Shown: positions 45,991 to 55,870, counted from the stretch's first letter. The stretch: 62,885 nucleotides of DNA from Gammaproteobacteria bacterium HGW-Gammaproteobacteria-4 (GCA_002839995.1 PGZC01000025.1:1-62885), one strand, 5' to 3'. Numbers and translations: made by a program. The notes: generated by a model not told the origin, from the sequence alone.

Positions 45991-48642
45991 TCACGAGTCG
46001 CCGGGCGCCGCCGGACTCCAACCGATCGGCTCCGGTCGATGCACTGCAAAACCTTGCAGGTAATCGACACCGATATCGCACAGCAATTGCTCAAGCCGTT
46101 TATCGGAAACCCACTCGGCAATCACGATCAAGCCCAACTCGTGGCCGATCTCGGTCACTGCACGCACGATGCGTTGACTCAATGCATCGGTTTCCAGGTT
46201 CTGGATGAAGCTGCCGTCGATCTTGAGCACGTCCACCGGCAGGTTCTTGAGATAGCCGAACGACGCCATGCCAGCGCCGAAATCGTCGAGCGCAAAACGG
46301 CAGCCGACTGCGCGCAGCTTTTCCATGAACCGAACCACCCGCGACATGTTGCTGATCGCGGCGGTCTCGGTGATTTCGAAACACAACGTGTTTGCCGGTA
46401 CCTGATGAAGCCGCAGCAGTTCGATGACGAAATCGGCAAACGACTCGTCATCCACCGTGTGCCCGGACAGGTTGATCGCACACAGCGCAATCGCCTCCGA
46501 TTTCGGCAGCAGATGCCCAAAGTGGGTGATCGCCTGTTCGACCACCCAACGATCGATCAGCGGCATCAGCCCAAACCGCTCGGCGGACGGGATAAATGCA
46601 CCGGGTTGCACCAACGTGCCATCGTCGTCGAGCAGTCGCAGCAGCAATTCAAAATGGGCGCCTTCATCGCGATGCGCTGCGCGCGCCGGTTTCAGCATTT
46701 GACAATACAGCCGCAGCCGATTGTCGCTCAGCGCCCGGCGCAACCGCCCTACCCATTGCATTTCGGTGCGCCGCTGCGCGGTCTCGACATCCAGATCCGA
46801 ATGCAGGTGAACCCGGTTCCGGCCCCGTTCCTTGGCCATGTAACAGGCGGTGTCGGCCAGCGCCAGCAGCTCGCGCAGCGAGTGCACGGGTTGCTCGATC
46901 ATCACCACGCCGATGCTGCTGGTAATGGTGAAGCTCTTGCCATCCACGCTGAACACAAAACCGTCGATGCTGCGGCGCAAGCGCTCGGCCGAATCGCGCG
47001 CGTCGTCGGGTGTGGCGTTGACCATCAGCATGCCAAACTCATCGCCGCCGAGCCGCGCGAGTGTGTCATTGGGCCTGATCTGGCCGCGCAATACCGTTGC
47101 CAGATCCGCCAGCAGACGATCGCCTGCGGCGTGTCCGGAGGTGTCGTTGATCAGCTTGAACTGGTCCAGATCGGCGTACATCAATGCCGCCGGCGGGCCG
47201 CCGCGATCGACCTGGGTGATCGCCAGCGCCAGCCGGCGCTCGAATTCGCGCCGGTTGTACAGATCGGTCAGTTCATCGTGACTGGCCTGGTAGCTCAGGC
47301 GGTCATTCAGCTCCCGCAGCTCGGTGATATCGTTGGCGACGGCGATCAGATGCGGCTGTTGGTCGATTTCGATAAGCGACACCGACAAGGTCACCCAGAA
47401 CCGGCGTCCGGAGACGCCCTGCAACTGCACCACCTCGTTCACGATCGGCGCGCCGCCGGCAGCGACCCGAACCAGCGAGGCCCGCACACGCGCGTCTGAA
47501 ATCATGTTGTCGAGCCGGTACGAATCGATCGACTCCGCGCCCAACAGCGAGCGTGCCGCGCGATTGATATACACGATGCCACCATCCGCGGCGCGAACCA
47601 GCGCTACCAGTGCCGGCAACAGCTCGTTGAGCGCGCGAAAGCGGTATTCGCTCTCGCGTGCCTGCCGGGAAAGGCCATGCGCCAGCGACTCGGCGCGATA
47701 ACGCGTGGTGAGCGTGACCCAAATCAGCAGGGTCAGCATCGCGGTGATCAGCATGCCGACCGCGAAGGTCAGCCACGGCCACGCCAACAGCATGCCCGAG
47801 TCGTCGCGCACGGCAACGCGGGTCCGCCATACTCGCCCACCGAAATCGAGTTCCCGGTCGAATATCGAGCCGGTGCGCAAGTCGCCATCGCGCGACGAAA
47901 AAAGCGGCAGTTGGTGGCCGTCGGTAACGTCATCGATCCGCACATGCAGCCGCGAATCGGGTTCATCGACTATCACTTTATCGAGCAGGCTCGATATGCG
48001 CACCGACATCGCCAGGCTGCCGATATCGCGTCGCCGGCGCTGATCCTGACCCTCCGGCACATTGCCCGCCGAGTACGTGGGCATGCGCACCACGATGCCG
48101 TCCGGCATGTGCACACCGCGCGACTGGATCAGGATGAACGGCGCCGAAAGCACCGGCGCGTCGCGGTCGCGCGCAGTTTGAAGTGCGCGCAGATTTTCCG
48201 GCTGCGAGGCCACGTCGAGCCCCACCAACGCCTCGTTGCCGGCGCGTGGTTCGATATAGCGGGTGATGTACCGCTCCTCCGCACCGACCTGTTCGCGTCG
48301 CGCGTACGCCACCGCGACCATTGCCGGGAACGACTGCTCCGGATCAATGGCTTGATATGCCTGGGCGAATTCGGCTTCGGTGACATCCTCGGACGCCAGA
48401 AACAAAGCCTGAAATGCGCGAACGAGCGTCGCACTCAGCGCAAACTGCTGTTTCAGTCCGGCGACGATGCGCTCGCCCGAGCGCTCGAGGTACTGCGCCT
48501 GCTCCCTGCTGCTGATGCCGTGATGAATGCGCGCCAGGCTCGCAGACAATAGCGTGCCCAATACGAACAGAATGACGCTGACCCCCACCGCCGGACGCCG
48601 CGAGCGCGTTTTACCCGGCAAATTTTGATGGTTAGGGCTCAT
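45991..48642 (-). CDS. CHASE-PAS-GGDEF-EAL cyclic-di-GMP enzyme
   Basis: 883 residues. One membrane helix at about 20-38, a periplasmic CHASE-type ligand-binding domain (about 60-280), a second helix at about 290-312, a PAS domain (about 335-450), a GGDEF domain (about 465-610; intact RLGGDEFG, so probably cyclase-competent) and an EAL domain (about 630-875). The EAL motif reads FELLLRL (Glu kept), with NLSG, EITETA, DDFGAG, KIDGSFI and IAEWV present. Both activities are therefore plausible. The signal is an unknown periplasmic ligand. It converges with apbE and lies opposite to pepQ. Confidence 0.9.
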   Translation of the reverse strand: MSPNHQNLPGKTRSRRPAVGVSVILFVLGTLLSASLARIHHGISSREQAQYLERSGERIVAGLKQQFALSATLVRAFQALFLASEDVTEAEFAQAYQAIDPEQSFPAMVAVAYARREQVGAEERYITRYIEPRAGNEALVGLDVASQPENLRALQTARDRDAPVLSAPFILIQSRGVHMPDGIVVRMPTYSAGNVPEGQDQRRRRDIGSLAMSVRISSLLDKVIVDEPDSRLHVRIDDVTDGHQLPLFSSRDGDLRTGSIFDRELDFGGRVWRTRVAVRDDSGMLLAWPWLTFAVGMLITAMLTLLIWVTLTTRYRAESLAHGLSRQARESEYRFRALNELLPALVALVRAADGGIVYINRAARSLLGAESIDSYRLDNMISDARVRASLVRVAAGGAPIVNEVVQLQGVSGRRFWVTLSVSLIEIDQQPHLIAVANDITELRELNDRLSYQASHDELTDLYNRREFERRLALAITQVDRGGPPAALMYADLDQFKLINDTSGHAAGDRLLADLATVLRGQIRPNDTLARLGGDEFGMLMVNATPDDARDSAERLRRSIDGFVFSVDGKSFTITSSIGVVMIEQPVHSLRELLALADTACYMAKERGRNRVHLHSDLDVETAQRRTEMQWVGRLRRALSDNRLRLYCQMLKPARAAHRDEGAHFELLLRLLDDDGTLVQPGAFIPSAERFGLMPLIDRWVVEQAITHFGHLLPKSEAIALCAINLSGHTVDDESFADFVIELLRLHQVPANTLCFEITETAAISNMSRVVRFMEKLRAVGCRFALDDFGAGMASFGYLKNLPVDVLKIDGSFIQNLETDALSQRIVRAVTEIGHELGLIVIAEWVSDKRLEQLLCDIGVDYLQGFAVHRPEPIGWSPAAPGDS

Positions 48643-48751
48643 CGATTCTCGGCATTTAATGCGCGTCGCGGTAGGATGGGCAGAGCGAATGCCGCAGCGC
48701 TAGCGGGAGCACGCTACCGGCTCCGCCACACTCAGACAGGCCTGAATTCAT

Positions 48752-50101
48752 ATGGACCCGCATATGCCCCCCCATGCCGAACTGCTATACGCGAATCATC
48801 TGCACTACGTCAAGGGTTGCGCCGAAAAGGCGCTGGCTACCGGCGGTTTCGATCATCTGTTGATTGCCGCCGGCGTCGAAAAATACGCCTTTCTCGACGA
48901 TCGGCCGTACCCTTTCCGCTGCAACCCGCATTTCAAGGCGTGGCTGCCACTGACCCGCCACCCACATTGCTGGATCGCGTTCACTCCGGGCAAGCGACCC
49001 ACTCTGGCCTACTACCTGCCCGACGATTACTGGCATCTGCCGCCGGAAGCGCCGGCCGGTTACTGGACCGAGCACTTCGATATCCAGGTGATTACCGACC
49101 CCGCACAGGCAATCGCGGCGCTGCCCCGTACTGGTCGATGCGCGATCATTGGCGAGCCGGACGCCGCCTTGCCCGGGCTTGTGCCCAACAACCCGCAGCC
49201 GGTCATCGATTACCTGCACTATCAGCGCGCGTTCAAAACCCCGTACGAGCAGGCATTGCTACGACGCGCCTCGCAACGCGCGGTACGCGGCCACGTCGCC
49301 GCGCGCGAGGGTTTTCTGCACGGCCTGTCCGAGCTGGAAATTCATCGTGCCTACCTTGCCGCAACCGGCCAAACCGATTTCGAGTTGCCTTACGGCAATA
49401 TCGTGGCACTCAATGCCCACGGCGCCACCCTGCATTACCAGTACCAACAGGCCGAACGGCCCGCGCGCGCGCGCTCGTTGCTGATCGATGCCGGTGCCGA
49501 TGAGCAGGGTTATGCTGCCGACATCACCCGTACCTGGGCGAGCGACGATGGCGCGTTTGCCAGCCTGATCGCCGCCGTCGATCAGGCCCAGCTTGCGCTG
49601 GTCGACGGCGTGCGCAGTGGCACCGATTACCGCGATCTGCACCTGAACGCGCATCATCGTCTGGCCAGCATCCTGCAAGCGGAGGACATCGTGCGCATGA
49701 GCCCCGAAAGCCAAGTCGAAACCGGCGTCAGTGCCACGTTTTTCCCGCATGGCCTGGGGCATTTGCTCGGTTTGCAAGTCCACGATGTTGCCGGATTTGC
49801 CGCCAGCGCCGCCGGTGGCTCGATCGACAAACCCGAAGGCCATCCTCACCTGCGGCTCACCCGCGTCGTGCGCCCGGGCATGGTGCTCACGATCGAACCC
49901 GGTATCTATTTCATCGATTCGCTGCTGGCCAAGCTGCGTCAAGGCCCGCATGCGGCAGCGGTCAACTGGGAGCGCGTCGAGCAATTGCGTCCCTATGGCG
50001 GTATTCGTATCGAAGATGACGTGATTTGCACCGATGCCGCCCCGGAAAACCTGACCCGCGATGCATTTGCACAGGTCCAGGCACCGGTCGGACTGGAGTG
50101 A
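48752..50101 (+). CDS. pepQ: Xaa-Pro dipeptidase PepQ
   Basis: 449 residues, matching bacterial prolidase. It cleaves dipeptides with C-terminal proline, using two Mn(II) ions. The pita-bread ligands are visible: Asp in LLIDAGADEQGYAADITRTW (two), His in TFFPHGLGHLLGLQVHD, Glu in VLTIEPGIYF and Glu in YGGIRIEDDV. ATG at 48752; an ATG four codons later is an alternative. It is divergent from the GGDEF-EAL gene (109-bp gap) and its stop is 149 bp before ccoN. Confidence 0.94.
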   Translation: MDPHMPPHAELLYANHLHYVKGCAEKALATGGFDHLLIAAGVEKYAFLDDRPYPFRCNPHFKAWLPLTRHPHCWIAFTPGKRPTLAYYLPDDYWHLPPEAPAGYWTEHFDIQVITDPAQAIAALPRTGRCAIIGEPDAALPGLVPNNPQPVIDYLHYQRAFKTPYEQALLRRASQRAVRGHVAAREGFLHGLSELEIHRAYLAATGQTDFELPYGNIVALNAHGATLHYQYQQAERPARARSLLIDAGADEQGYAADITRTWASDDGAFASLIAAVDQAQLALVDGVRSGTDYRDLHLNAHHRLASILQAEDIVRMSPESQVETGVSATFFPHGLGHLLGLQVHDVAGFAASAAGGSIDKPEGHPHLRLTRVVRPGMVLTIEPGIYFIDSLLAKLRQGPHAAAVNWERVEQLRPYGGIRIEDDVICTDAAPENLTRDAFAQVQAPVGLE

Positions 50102-50181
50102 TCGTAGTGCGGTATGCCATGCATGGTGTAGTGCTTCGCAATGGCGGCTCGCAGGTAGCCTGACCCGGCAACGCGAGGAAG

Positions 50182-50223
50182 TTGATCATGATCAAATGAC
50201 GCGCCGCACAAAAACCGCACAAT
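50182..50223 (+). promoter_or_regulatory. FNR-dependent class II promoter of the cco operon
   Basis: TTGATCATGATCAA (50182-50195) is a perfect FNR/Anr box. Its centre (50188.5) is 41.5 bp before the expected start site near 50230, and CACAAT at 50218-50223 serves as -10. This is the classic arrangement for activation under low oxygen. The ccoN start follows at 50251 with GGAGGG. An FNR-type gene is encoded at 59758-60510. Confidence 0.9.
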
Positions 50224-50250
50224 GGCTCCGCCTAAGTCCCCGGAGGGTGT

Positions 50251-51696
50251 ATGTCGTCCCAAAACAGCAATGAAAGTTACAACGACAAGGTCGTTCGTCA
50301 GTTTGCGGTGATGACCCTGATCTGGGGCATCGTCGGCATGCTGGTCGGCCTGATCATCGCCGCCCAGCTGATCTGGCCGTCGCTGACCTTCGATATTCCG
50401 TGGTTGAGCTACGGCCGGCTGCGGCCGCTGCACACCAATGCGGTGATCTTCGCCTTCGGCGGCTGCGCGCTGTTTGCCACCAGCCTGCATGTGGTGCAGC
50501 GCACCTGCCATGTGCGGTTGCTCTCGGACGGTCTGGCCGCCTTCGTATTCTGGGGCTGGCAACTGGTGATCGTGCTGGCGGCGATTTCACTACCGCTTGG
50601 CCTCAGCCAGGGCAAGGAATACGCCGAACTGGAATGGCCGATCGATCTGCTGATCGCCGTGGTCTGGGTGGCCTACGCGGTTTTGTTCTTCGGCACCATC
50701 GCCAAACGCCGGATCAAACACATCTACGTCGCCAACTGGTTCTACGGCTCGTACATCATTGCCGTGGCGGTACTGCACATCGTCAACAGCCTGGCAATGC
50801 CGGCGAGCATGATCAAATCCTACAGCGCCTACAGCGGCGCGGTGGATGCGATGGTGCAGTGGTGGTACGGCCACAACGCGGTGGGCTTTTTCCTGACCGC
50901 CGGCTTCCTCGGCATGATGTATTACTTCGTGCCCAAGCAGGCCGAGCGGCCGATTTACTCGTACCGTCTTTCGATCGTCCACTTCTGGGCGTTGATCGCG
51001 ATCTACATGTGGGCCGGCCCGCACCATCTGCTGTACACCGCTTTGCCGGACTGGGCGCAGGGCCTGGGCATGGTGTTTTCGCTGATCCTGCTGGCGCCAA
51101 GCTGGGGCGGCATGATCAACGGCATGATGACGCTCTCGGGCGCGTGGCATAAATTGCGCACCGATCCGATTCTGAAGTTCCTGATCGTGTCGCTGTCGTT
51201 CTACGGCATGAGCACCTTCGAGGGACCGATGATGTCGATCAAGACGGTCAACTCGCTCAGCCATTACACCGACTGGACCATCGGCCACGTGCATTCCGGC
51301 GCACTGGGCTGGGTGGCGATGATCTCGCTGGGCGCGATGTACATGCTGTATCCGCGCCTGCTTGGGCTCAAGCAGATGTATTCGACCAAATTGATCGACA
51401 CCCACTTCTGGGTACACACCATCGGCGTGGTGTTCTACATCGCCGCGATGTGGATCGCCGGCGTGATGCAAGGCCTGATGTGGCGCGCCAGCAACGATGA
51501 CGGCACGCTCACCTACACCTTCGTCGAGTCGCTCAACATGACCTACCCCTACTACATGGTGCGTCTGGGCGGCGGTCTGCTGGTGTTTGCCGGCATGCTG
51601 GTCATGGCCTGGAACGTTTTCAAGACCTTCCAGATGGCGCGCGAGGTGAAAGACAGCCCGGTGCTGGCCCCCGTCGCCGATGCGGCACACGCCTGA
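50251..51696 (+). CDS. ccoN: cbb3-type cytochrome c oxidase subunit I
   Basis: 481 residues with about 12 membrane helices. It is the catalytic subunit of the high-affinity terminal oxidase (heme b and heme b3-CuB). The CuB ligand segment [18 protein letters not shown] contains the His-Tyr feature of cbb3 enzymes; further ligands are in [16 protein letters not shown] and [25 protein letters not shown] near residue 55 carries the low-spin heme ligand. It begins the ccoNOQP operon behind a perfect FNR box. Confidence 0.97.
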   Translation: MSSQNSNESYNDKVVRQFAVMTLIWGIVGMLVGLIIAAQLIWPSLTFDIPWLSYGRLRPLHTNAVIFAFGGCALFATSLHVVQRTCHVRLLSDGLAAFVFWGWQLVIVLAAISLPLGLSQGKEYAELEWPIDLLIAVVWVAYAVLFFGTIAKRRIKHIYVANWFYGSYIIAVAVLHIVNSLAMPASMIKSYSAYSGAVDAMVQWWYGHNAVGFFLTAGFLGMMYYFVPKQAERPIYSYRLSIVHFWALIAIYMWAGPHHLLYTALPDWAQGLGMVFSLILLAPSWGGMINGMMTLSGAWHKLRTDPILKFLIVSLSFYGMSTFEGPMMSIKTVNSLSHYTDWTIGHVHSGALGWVAMISLGAMYMLYPRLLGLKQMYSTKLIDTHFWVHTIGVVFYIAAMWIAGVMQGLMWRASNDDGTLTYTFVESLNMTYPYYMVRLGGGLLVFAGMLVMAWNVFKTFQMAREVKDSPVLAPVADAAHA

Positions 51697-51708
51697 GGAT
51701 TGCCCGTT

Positions 51709-52332
51709 ATGAATCAGCCTGTCATGAATCACGAAAAAATCGAAAAGAACGTCGGCCTGATGATGATCCTGATCGCGGTGGCGATCTCGTTCGGCGGCCT
51801 GGCGCAGATCGTTCCGCTGATGTTCCAGGCCGAGGCGATCCAGCCGCTGCCGGGAGTGACGCCGTACCCGGCGCTGCAACTGGCCGGCCGCGATGTGTAT
51901 GTGCGCGAAGGCTGCTACAACTGCCATTCGCAGATGGTGCGCACGCTGCGCTTCGAGACTGCCCGCTATGGCCATTACTCGCTGGCCGGCGAGTCGGTGT
52001 ACGACCGTCCGTTCCAGTGGGGTTCCAAACGTACCGGGCCGGATCTGGCCCGCGTCGGTGGCCGTTATTCGGACGATTGGCATCGCGCGCACATGACCAA
52101 CCCGCGCGACGTGGTGCCCGAGTCGAACATGCCGTCCTACCCGTGGCTGGCCGAGCATCCGCTCCACGCCGACGAGATTGTCGCGCACATGCAGGCGCTC
52201 AAACGTCTGGGCGATCCATACAGCGATGCCGACATCGAGGGCGCTGCGGCAGCGGTGACCGGCAAGACCGAGCTCGACGCGGTGATCGCCTATTTGCAGG
52301 CGCTCGGCACGCACGCACCGAAGGGGGGCTGA
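51709..52332 (+). CDS. ccoO: cbb3-type cytochrome c oxidase subunit II
   Basis: 207 residues. A single N-terminal membrane helix (about 14-35) anchors a periplasmic monoheme c domain with [15 protein letters not shown]. The distal methionine ligand probably lies in [13 protein letters not shown] at 51709, with GAGGA upstream, 13 bp after ccoN. An ATG five codons later (MNHEKIEK) is the alternative. Confidence 0.96.
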   Translation: MNQPVMNHEKIEKNVGLMMILIAVAISFGGLAQIVPLMFQAEAIQPLPGVTPYPALQLAGRDVYVREGCYNCHSQMVRTLRFETARYGHYSLAGESVYDRPFQWGSKRTGPDLARVGGRYSDDWHRAHMTNPRDVVPESNMPSYPWLAEHPLHADEIVAHMQALKRLGDPYSDADIEGAAAAVTGKTELDAVIAYLQALGTHAPKGG

Positions 52333-52335
52333 GCC

Positions 52336-52488
52336 ATGGACGCCGGCACCGCCTCGGGCATCGTCACCGCCATCGCGTTCGTCGCTTTCATCGCCGGTTG
52401 GGCATGGGCGTGGGGCGACAAGCGCAAACCTGAATTCGATGCGGCAGCGCGTCTGCCGCTGGACGAGCAGAGCGAGAACAACTCATGA
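52336..52488 (+). CDS. ccoQ: cbb3-type oxidase subunit CcoQ
   Basis: 50 residues (MDAGTASGIVTAIAFVAFIA...). One membrane helix (about 8-28) is followed by WAWGDKRKPEF and an acidic tail, the normal form of the small CcoQ/FixQ stabilising subunit. It starts 4 bp after ccoO and its stop overlaps ccoP (ATGA), so its place between ccoO and ccoP is decisive for the call. Confidence 0.88.
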   Translation: MDAGTASGIVTAIAFVAFIAGWAWAWGDKRKPEFDAAARLPLDEQSENNS

Positions 52489-53411
52489 GCAGCGCCTGGT
52501 CCTGGTATGTAATGATTCTGGTCGTCCTCAACATCGGCGGTTGCGTGCTGCTGCTGTGGTGGACGTCGCGTCGTCGCAGCAGCGATGAGAATGTCTCCGG
52601 CACCGCCGGCACCACCGGTCACGTGTGGGATGGCGATCTTCGCGAATACACCAAGCCGATGCCGCGCTGGTGGATCATCTGGTTCTACCTCACCATCGTG
52701 TTCGCCATCGCTTATTTGATCTGGTATCCCGGCTTCGGCAACTTCACCGGCACCAGCGGCTGGACCTCCGCCAAGGAACACGACACCGCGGTGGCTCGGG
52801 CACAAGAGAAGCTGGCGCCGTTGTTTGCCCGCTTCGAAGGCCAGCCGATCGATCGCATCGCTGCCGATCCCGAAGGCGTGGCCTTGGGCAAGTCGATCTT
52901 CGCCAACAACTGCGCGGCATGTCACGGCTCCGACGCGCGCGGCGCCAAGGGCTTCCCGAACCTGGTCGATGCCGACTGGCAATGGGGCGGCGATCCGGAA
53001 TCGATCCTGGCCACGATCCTGTATGGCCGCCAGGCCGCCATGCCGCCAATGGCCGCGGCATTGGGTAGCGACGAGGCAGTCACCCAGGTTGCCGTGTACG
53101 TGCAAAGCCTGTCCGGACAAAAGGTCGATCCGGGTATGGCCGCCGCAGGCAAGCCGCGATTCGAACTGCTCTGCGCTGCCTGCCACACGCCGGCCGGCAC
53201 CGGCAATCCGCTGCTGGGCGCGCCGAATCTGACCGATACGACATGGCTGTACGGCAGCGATTTCGACACCATCCGCGATGGCATCGTCACCGGCCACAAC
53301 GGGCAGATGCCGGCGCACCTGCCACTGCTCGGCGATACCCGGGTGCGCCTGTCGGCCGCTTGGGTGTACGCTCAAACCCATCCTTCCGACCAATCCGCCA
53401 AGGCGCCGTGA
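52485..53411 (+). CDS. ccoP: cbb3-type cytochrome c oxidase subunit III
   Basis: 308 residues. Two N-terminal membrane helices (about 6-26 and 65-85) with the CcoP-type HVWDGDLREYTKPMPRWW between them, then two c-type heme domains, each with CAACH (about 145 and 225). Methionines in the AAMPPMAA and NGQMPAHLP segments are likely distal ligands. It passes electrons from cytochrome c to CcoO/CcoN. It overlaps ccoQ upstream, and its stop overlaps the next gene by GTGA. Confidence 0.96.
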   Translation: MSSAWSWYVMILVVLNIGGCVLLLWWTSRRRSSDENVSGTAGTTGHVWDGDLREYTKPMPRWWIIWFYLTIVFAIAYLIWYPGFGNFTGTSGWTSAKEHDTAVARAQEKLAPLFARFEGQPIDRIAADPEGVALGKSIFANNCAACHGSDARGAKGFPNLVDADWQWGGDPESILATILYGRQAAMPPMAAALGSDEAVTQVAVYVQSLSGQKVDPGMAAAGKPRFELLCAACHTPAGTGNPLLGAPNLTDTTWLYGSDFDTIRDGIVTGHNGQMPAHLPLLGDTRVRLSAAWVYAQTHPSDQSAKAP

Positions 53412-53704
53412 CCACACCCGAACCGCGTTTCGATCATCCGCCCCGACCGCTGGCACAGCGGCTCGGGGCCATACTCTGGCCTTCGTTCTTTGCAGCAGGT
53501 GTCGCCACGATGGTGTTTTTCGCTTTCGTCGATCCGCTGCTGCTGCGCGACTGGACGTTTCCCGACATCGAACTGAGCCGCGAAGCCGGTTACACCATCG
53601 GCTTCTTCATGTTCTGGCTGGCAACCGCCAGCTCCAGCCTGTTTACCTGGATATTGCTGCGCCCAGCCAGCCGCTTCAACGCCCCACTGCCGCCCGAACG
53701 TTGA
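53408..53704 (+). CDS. Small two-helix membrane protein of the cco operon
   Basis: 98 residues with two membrane helices (about 22-40 and 65-86) and no heme or metal motif. I do not recognise a named family. The GTG start overlaps the ccoP stop (GTGA), so it is translated with the oxidase subunits, and ccoG follows after 10 bp. Position suggests an accessory or assembly subunit, comparable in size to CcoM/CcoH-like small proteins, but the sequence gives no direct evidence of this. Confidence 0.75.
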   Translation: MTTPEPRFDHPPRPLAQRLGAILWPSFFAAGVATMVFFAFVDPLLLRDWTFPDIELSREAGYTIGFFMFWLATASSSLFTWILLRPASRFNAPLPPER

Positions 53705-53714
53705 GCGTTAACAC

Positions 53715-55292
53715 GTGAACAAGACCATTCCGGCTACCGTCATCGACGACGGCGCCATGTACCAATCCGAGCGCAAGATCTATCCGCGCGACGTCCAAGG
53801 CCGCTTCGCGCGGCTGCGCAAACTGGCGGTGTGGGTTCTGCTCGGCATCTTCTACCTGATCCCGTGGCTGTCGTGGGGCGAACGCCAGGCGGTGTTGTTC
53901 GATCTGCCGGCGCGCAAGTTCTACATCTTCGGCCTGAATTTCTGGCCGCAGGATTTCTTCTTCCTTGCCCTGCTGCTGATCATGGCCGGGTTGTCGCTGT
54001 TCTTCTTCACCGCGTTGGCCGGCCGCCTGTGGTGCGGTTATGCCTGCCCGCAGACGGTGTGGACCGAAGTGTTCCTCGACATGGAGCGCTGGACCGAAGG
54101 CGACCGCAACCGCCGCATGAAGCTCGATGCCGGCCCGTGGACCCGCGAGAAGGTGCTGCGCAAAGGCAGCAAGCACGTACTGTGGCTGGCATTCGCGTTA
54201 TGGACCGGGTTCACCTTTGTCGGCTTCTTCAGCCCGATCCGCGATCTCGGCCTGCGCGTGCTGGCCTTCGATCTGGGTGGCTGGGAAACCTTCTGGATCG
54301 GGTTCTACTCGCTGGCGACCTGGGGCAATGCCGGCTTCCTGCGCGAGCAGGTGTGCAAGTACATGTGCCCCTACGCGCGCTTCCAGAGCGCGATGTTCGA
54401 CCGCAATACGTTGATCATTGCCTATGACCCGCTGCGCGGCGAGCCGCGCGGATCGCGCAAGCGTGGATCTGTGCCGAGCGTTTTGCTGCAACAGGTCGAA
54501 AGCATGTTGTCCGCAAAACACGCAAAGGGCGCAAATAAAGCACAAGACAATGAGCAAGCAGCAGCCCAATCTCAAGACACACATTTGCGTGCTTCGCGTC
54601 CTTTGCGGACTGCCGTCGCTTCGGATGGCGTGACCGAGACTACCGCCACAAACCTGCGCTTGGGCGATTGCATCGATTGCACAATCTGCGTGCAGGTCTG
54701 CCCCACCGGCATCGACATCCGCAACGGTCTGCAATACGAGTGTATCGCCTGCGGTGCCTGTATCGACGCCTGCGATACGGTGATGGACAAGATGAACTAC
54801 CCGCGTGGGCTGATCCGCTACACCACGCAGAACGCCATCGACGGCAAGCGCAGTCATATCCTGCGGCCGCGGGTGATTTTCTACGCACTGCTGCTGACCG
54901 CCATCTTCGGCGGTTGGGCCTGGGGCGTCGGCCACCGCAGCGAGTTGATCGTGGATGTGCTGCGCGATCGCAACGCGCTGTACCGAATCGCTGCCGACGG
55001 CTCGATCGAAAATGCCTACACGCTCAAGCTGATCAACAAGACGCCACAGGCACAACGCTACCGCGTCGATGTCGTGGATGAACACGGCCATCCAATCGAC
55101 GGCCTGGACATCGTCGGCGGCGCGCGCGACGTTTCGGCAGGGCCGGAAGAAGTGTTGAGTCTCACCGTCACGCTCACAGCCAATCCCGAGCATGCCCACG
55201 GCCGCCGCAACGTACGCTTCGTGATTACCGGCATCGATCGCCCGGACGTGCATGTGCAGCACGACACCCGCTTTTTCGGGCCGCTGCCATGA
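53715..55292 (+). CDS. ccoG: CcoG (RdxA/FixG) cupric reductase with an in-frame insertion
   Basis: 525 residues, about 50 more than the usual 470-480. Membrane helices lie at about 38-56, 78-105, 155-175, 190-210 and 375-395. Ferredoxin-type cluster motifs are C-x2-C-x2-C-x3-CP: CIDCTICVQVCP (about 320-331) and CIACGACIDACD; earlier CGYACPQTVW and CKYMCPYARFQ are also present, and a C-terminal FixG-type Ig-like domain follows. CcoG reduces Cu(II) for insertion of copper into cbb3 oxidase. Residues 253-313 (from VPSVLLQQVE to TETTATN) are foreign to the family: about ten residues are normal between RGSRKR and LGDCIDCT. The core of this block is a 102-bp palindromic repeat, 34 codons, in frame. 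GTG start at 53715. Confidence 0.93.
   Translation: MNKTIPATVIDDGAMYQSERKIYPRDVQGRFARLRKLAVWVLLGIFYLIPWLSWGERQAVLFDLPARKFYIFGLNFWPQDFFFLALLLIMAGLSLFFFTALAGRLWCGYACPQTVWTEVFLDMERWTEGDRNRRMKLDAGPWTREKVLRKGSKHVLWLAFALWTGFTFVGFFSPIRDLGLRVLAFDLGGWETFWIGFYSLATWGNAGFLREQVCKYMCPYARFQSAMFDRNTLIIAYDPLRGEPRGSRKRGSVPSVLLQQVESMLSAKHAKGANKAQDNEQAAAQSQDTHLRASRPLRTAVASDGVTETTATNLRLGDCIDCTICVQVCPTGIDIRNGLQYECIACGACIDACDTVMDKMNYPRGLIRYTTQNAIDGKRSHILRPRVIFYALLLTAIFGGWAWGVGHRSELIVDVLRDRNALYRIAADGSIENAYTLKLINKTPQAQRYRVDVVDEHGHPIDGLDIVGGARDVSAGPEEVLSLTVTLTANPEHAHGRRNVRFVITGIDRPDVHVQHDTRFFGPLP
54509..54610. repeat. GCAAAG-type palindromic element E inside ccoG
   Basis: The left end is GTCCGCAAAACACGCAAAGG and the right end GCTTCGCGTCCTTTGCGGAC, inverted copies of one another and of the intergenic elements. 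Length 102 bp, a multiple of three, so the ccoG frame stays open. The encoded segment begins LSAKHAKGANKAQ and ends LRASRPLRT. Flanking codons for about 14 residues on each side are also foreign to CcoG. Confidence 0.85.
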
Positions 55293-55801
55293 CGCCCGAG
55301 ATCGAACACAAACGCCCGTGGTACCGCGAGCCGATGGTGTGGTTGATGCTGGCGTTGCCGGCAGCAGCGGTTATCGCCGGGCTGACCACGGTGGCGATCG
55401 CAGTGCGCGCCAGCGGCGATGATGCCGTGCCCGAGTCGGTTCGTCGTACTGCACAGATGCAGGTCGCCGATCTCGCCGCCGATCGACAGGCCGCGCAGCG
55501 CAAGCTGCGCGCGCTGATGCAGGTCACGCGAAGCACCGGCGCAGTACGGGTGTCGATACCCGGAGACACGCCGAACGACGATCGCATCGAACTGCATTTC
55601 ATCCACGCCACCGATGGTGCACTGGACGCGACGGCGGTGCTGGTGCGCTCCGGCGATGTCTGGCTGGGTCGCATCGACGCGCCGCTCGATCGGCCGTGGG
55701 CTCTGCTCCTGACAGCAGCGGATGGCGCATGGCGATTGCAGGGTAGCTTGCCGATCGGGCAAGACAGCATCGCGCTGGAGCCAGCGATCGCCGGCGAATG
55801 A
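55289..55801 (+). CDS. ccoH: FixH family protein (CcoH)
   Basis: 170 residues. A short cytosolic N-terminus (KRPWYREPMVWLM), one membrane helix (about 18-40) and a periplasmic FixH domain with LRALMQVTRSTGAVRVSIPG and WLGRIDAPLDRPWALLLTAADGAWRLQG. FixH/CcoH is required for assembly and stability of cbb3 oxidase. It overlaps ccoG by ATGA. The following gap to ccoI (about 370 bp) is filled by a palindromic element. Confidence 0.88.
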   Translation: MTPEIEHKRPWYREPMVWLMLALPAAAVIAGLTTVAIAVRASGDDAVPESVRRTAQMQVADLAADRQAAQRKLRALMQVTRSTGAVRVSIPGDTPNDDRIELHFIHATDGALDATAVLVRSGDVWLGRIDAPLDRPWALLLTAADGAWRLQGSLPIGQDSIALEPAIAGE

Positions 55802-55870
55802 CCGTGAGCGCACGTGAGCCAGCCAACACCATGAGAAGCAGGGACTGGGGACTCGGCTCAACCACGGGTA

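Noticed and set aside
54509-54610. Group I or II intron or intein inside ccoG
   Set aside because: Far too short, no splice motifs, and the segment is simply open in frame with inverted ends shared with intergenic repeats.
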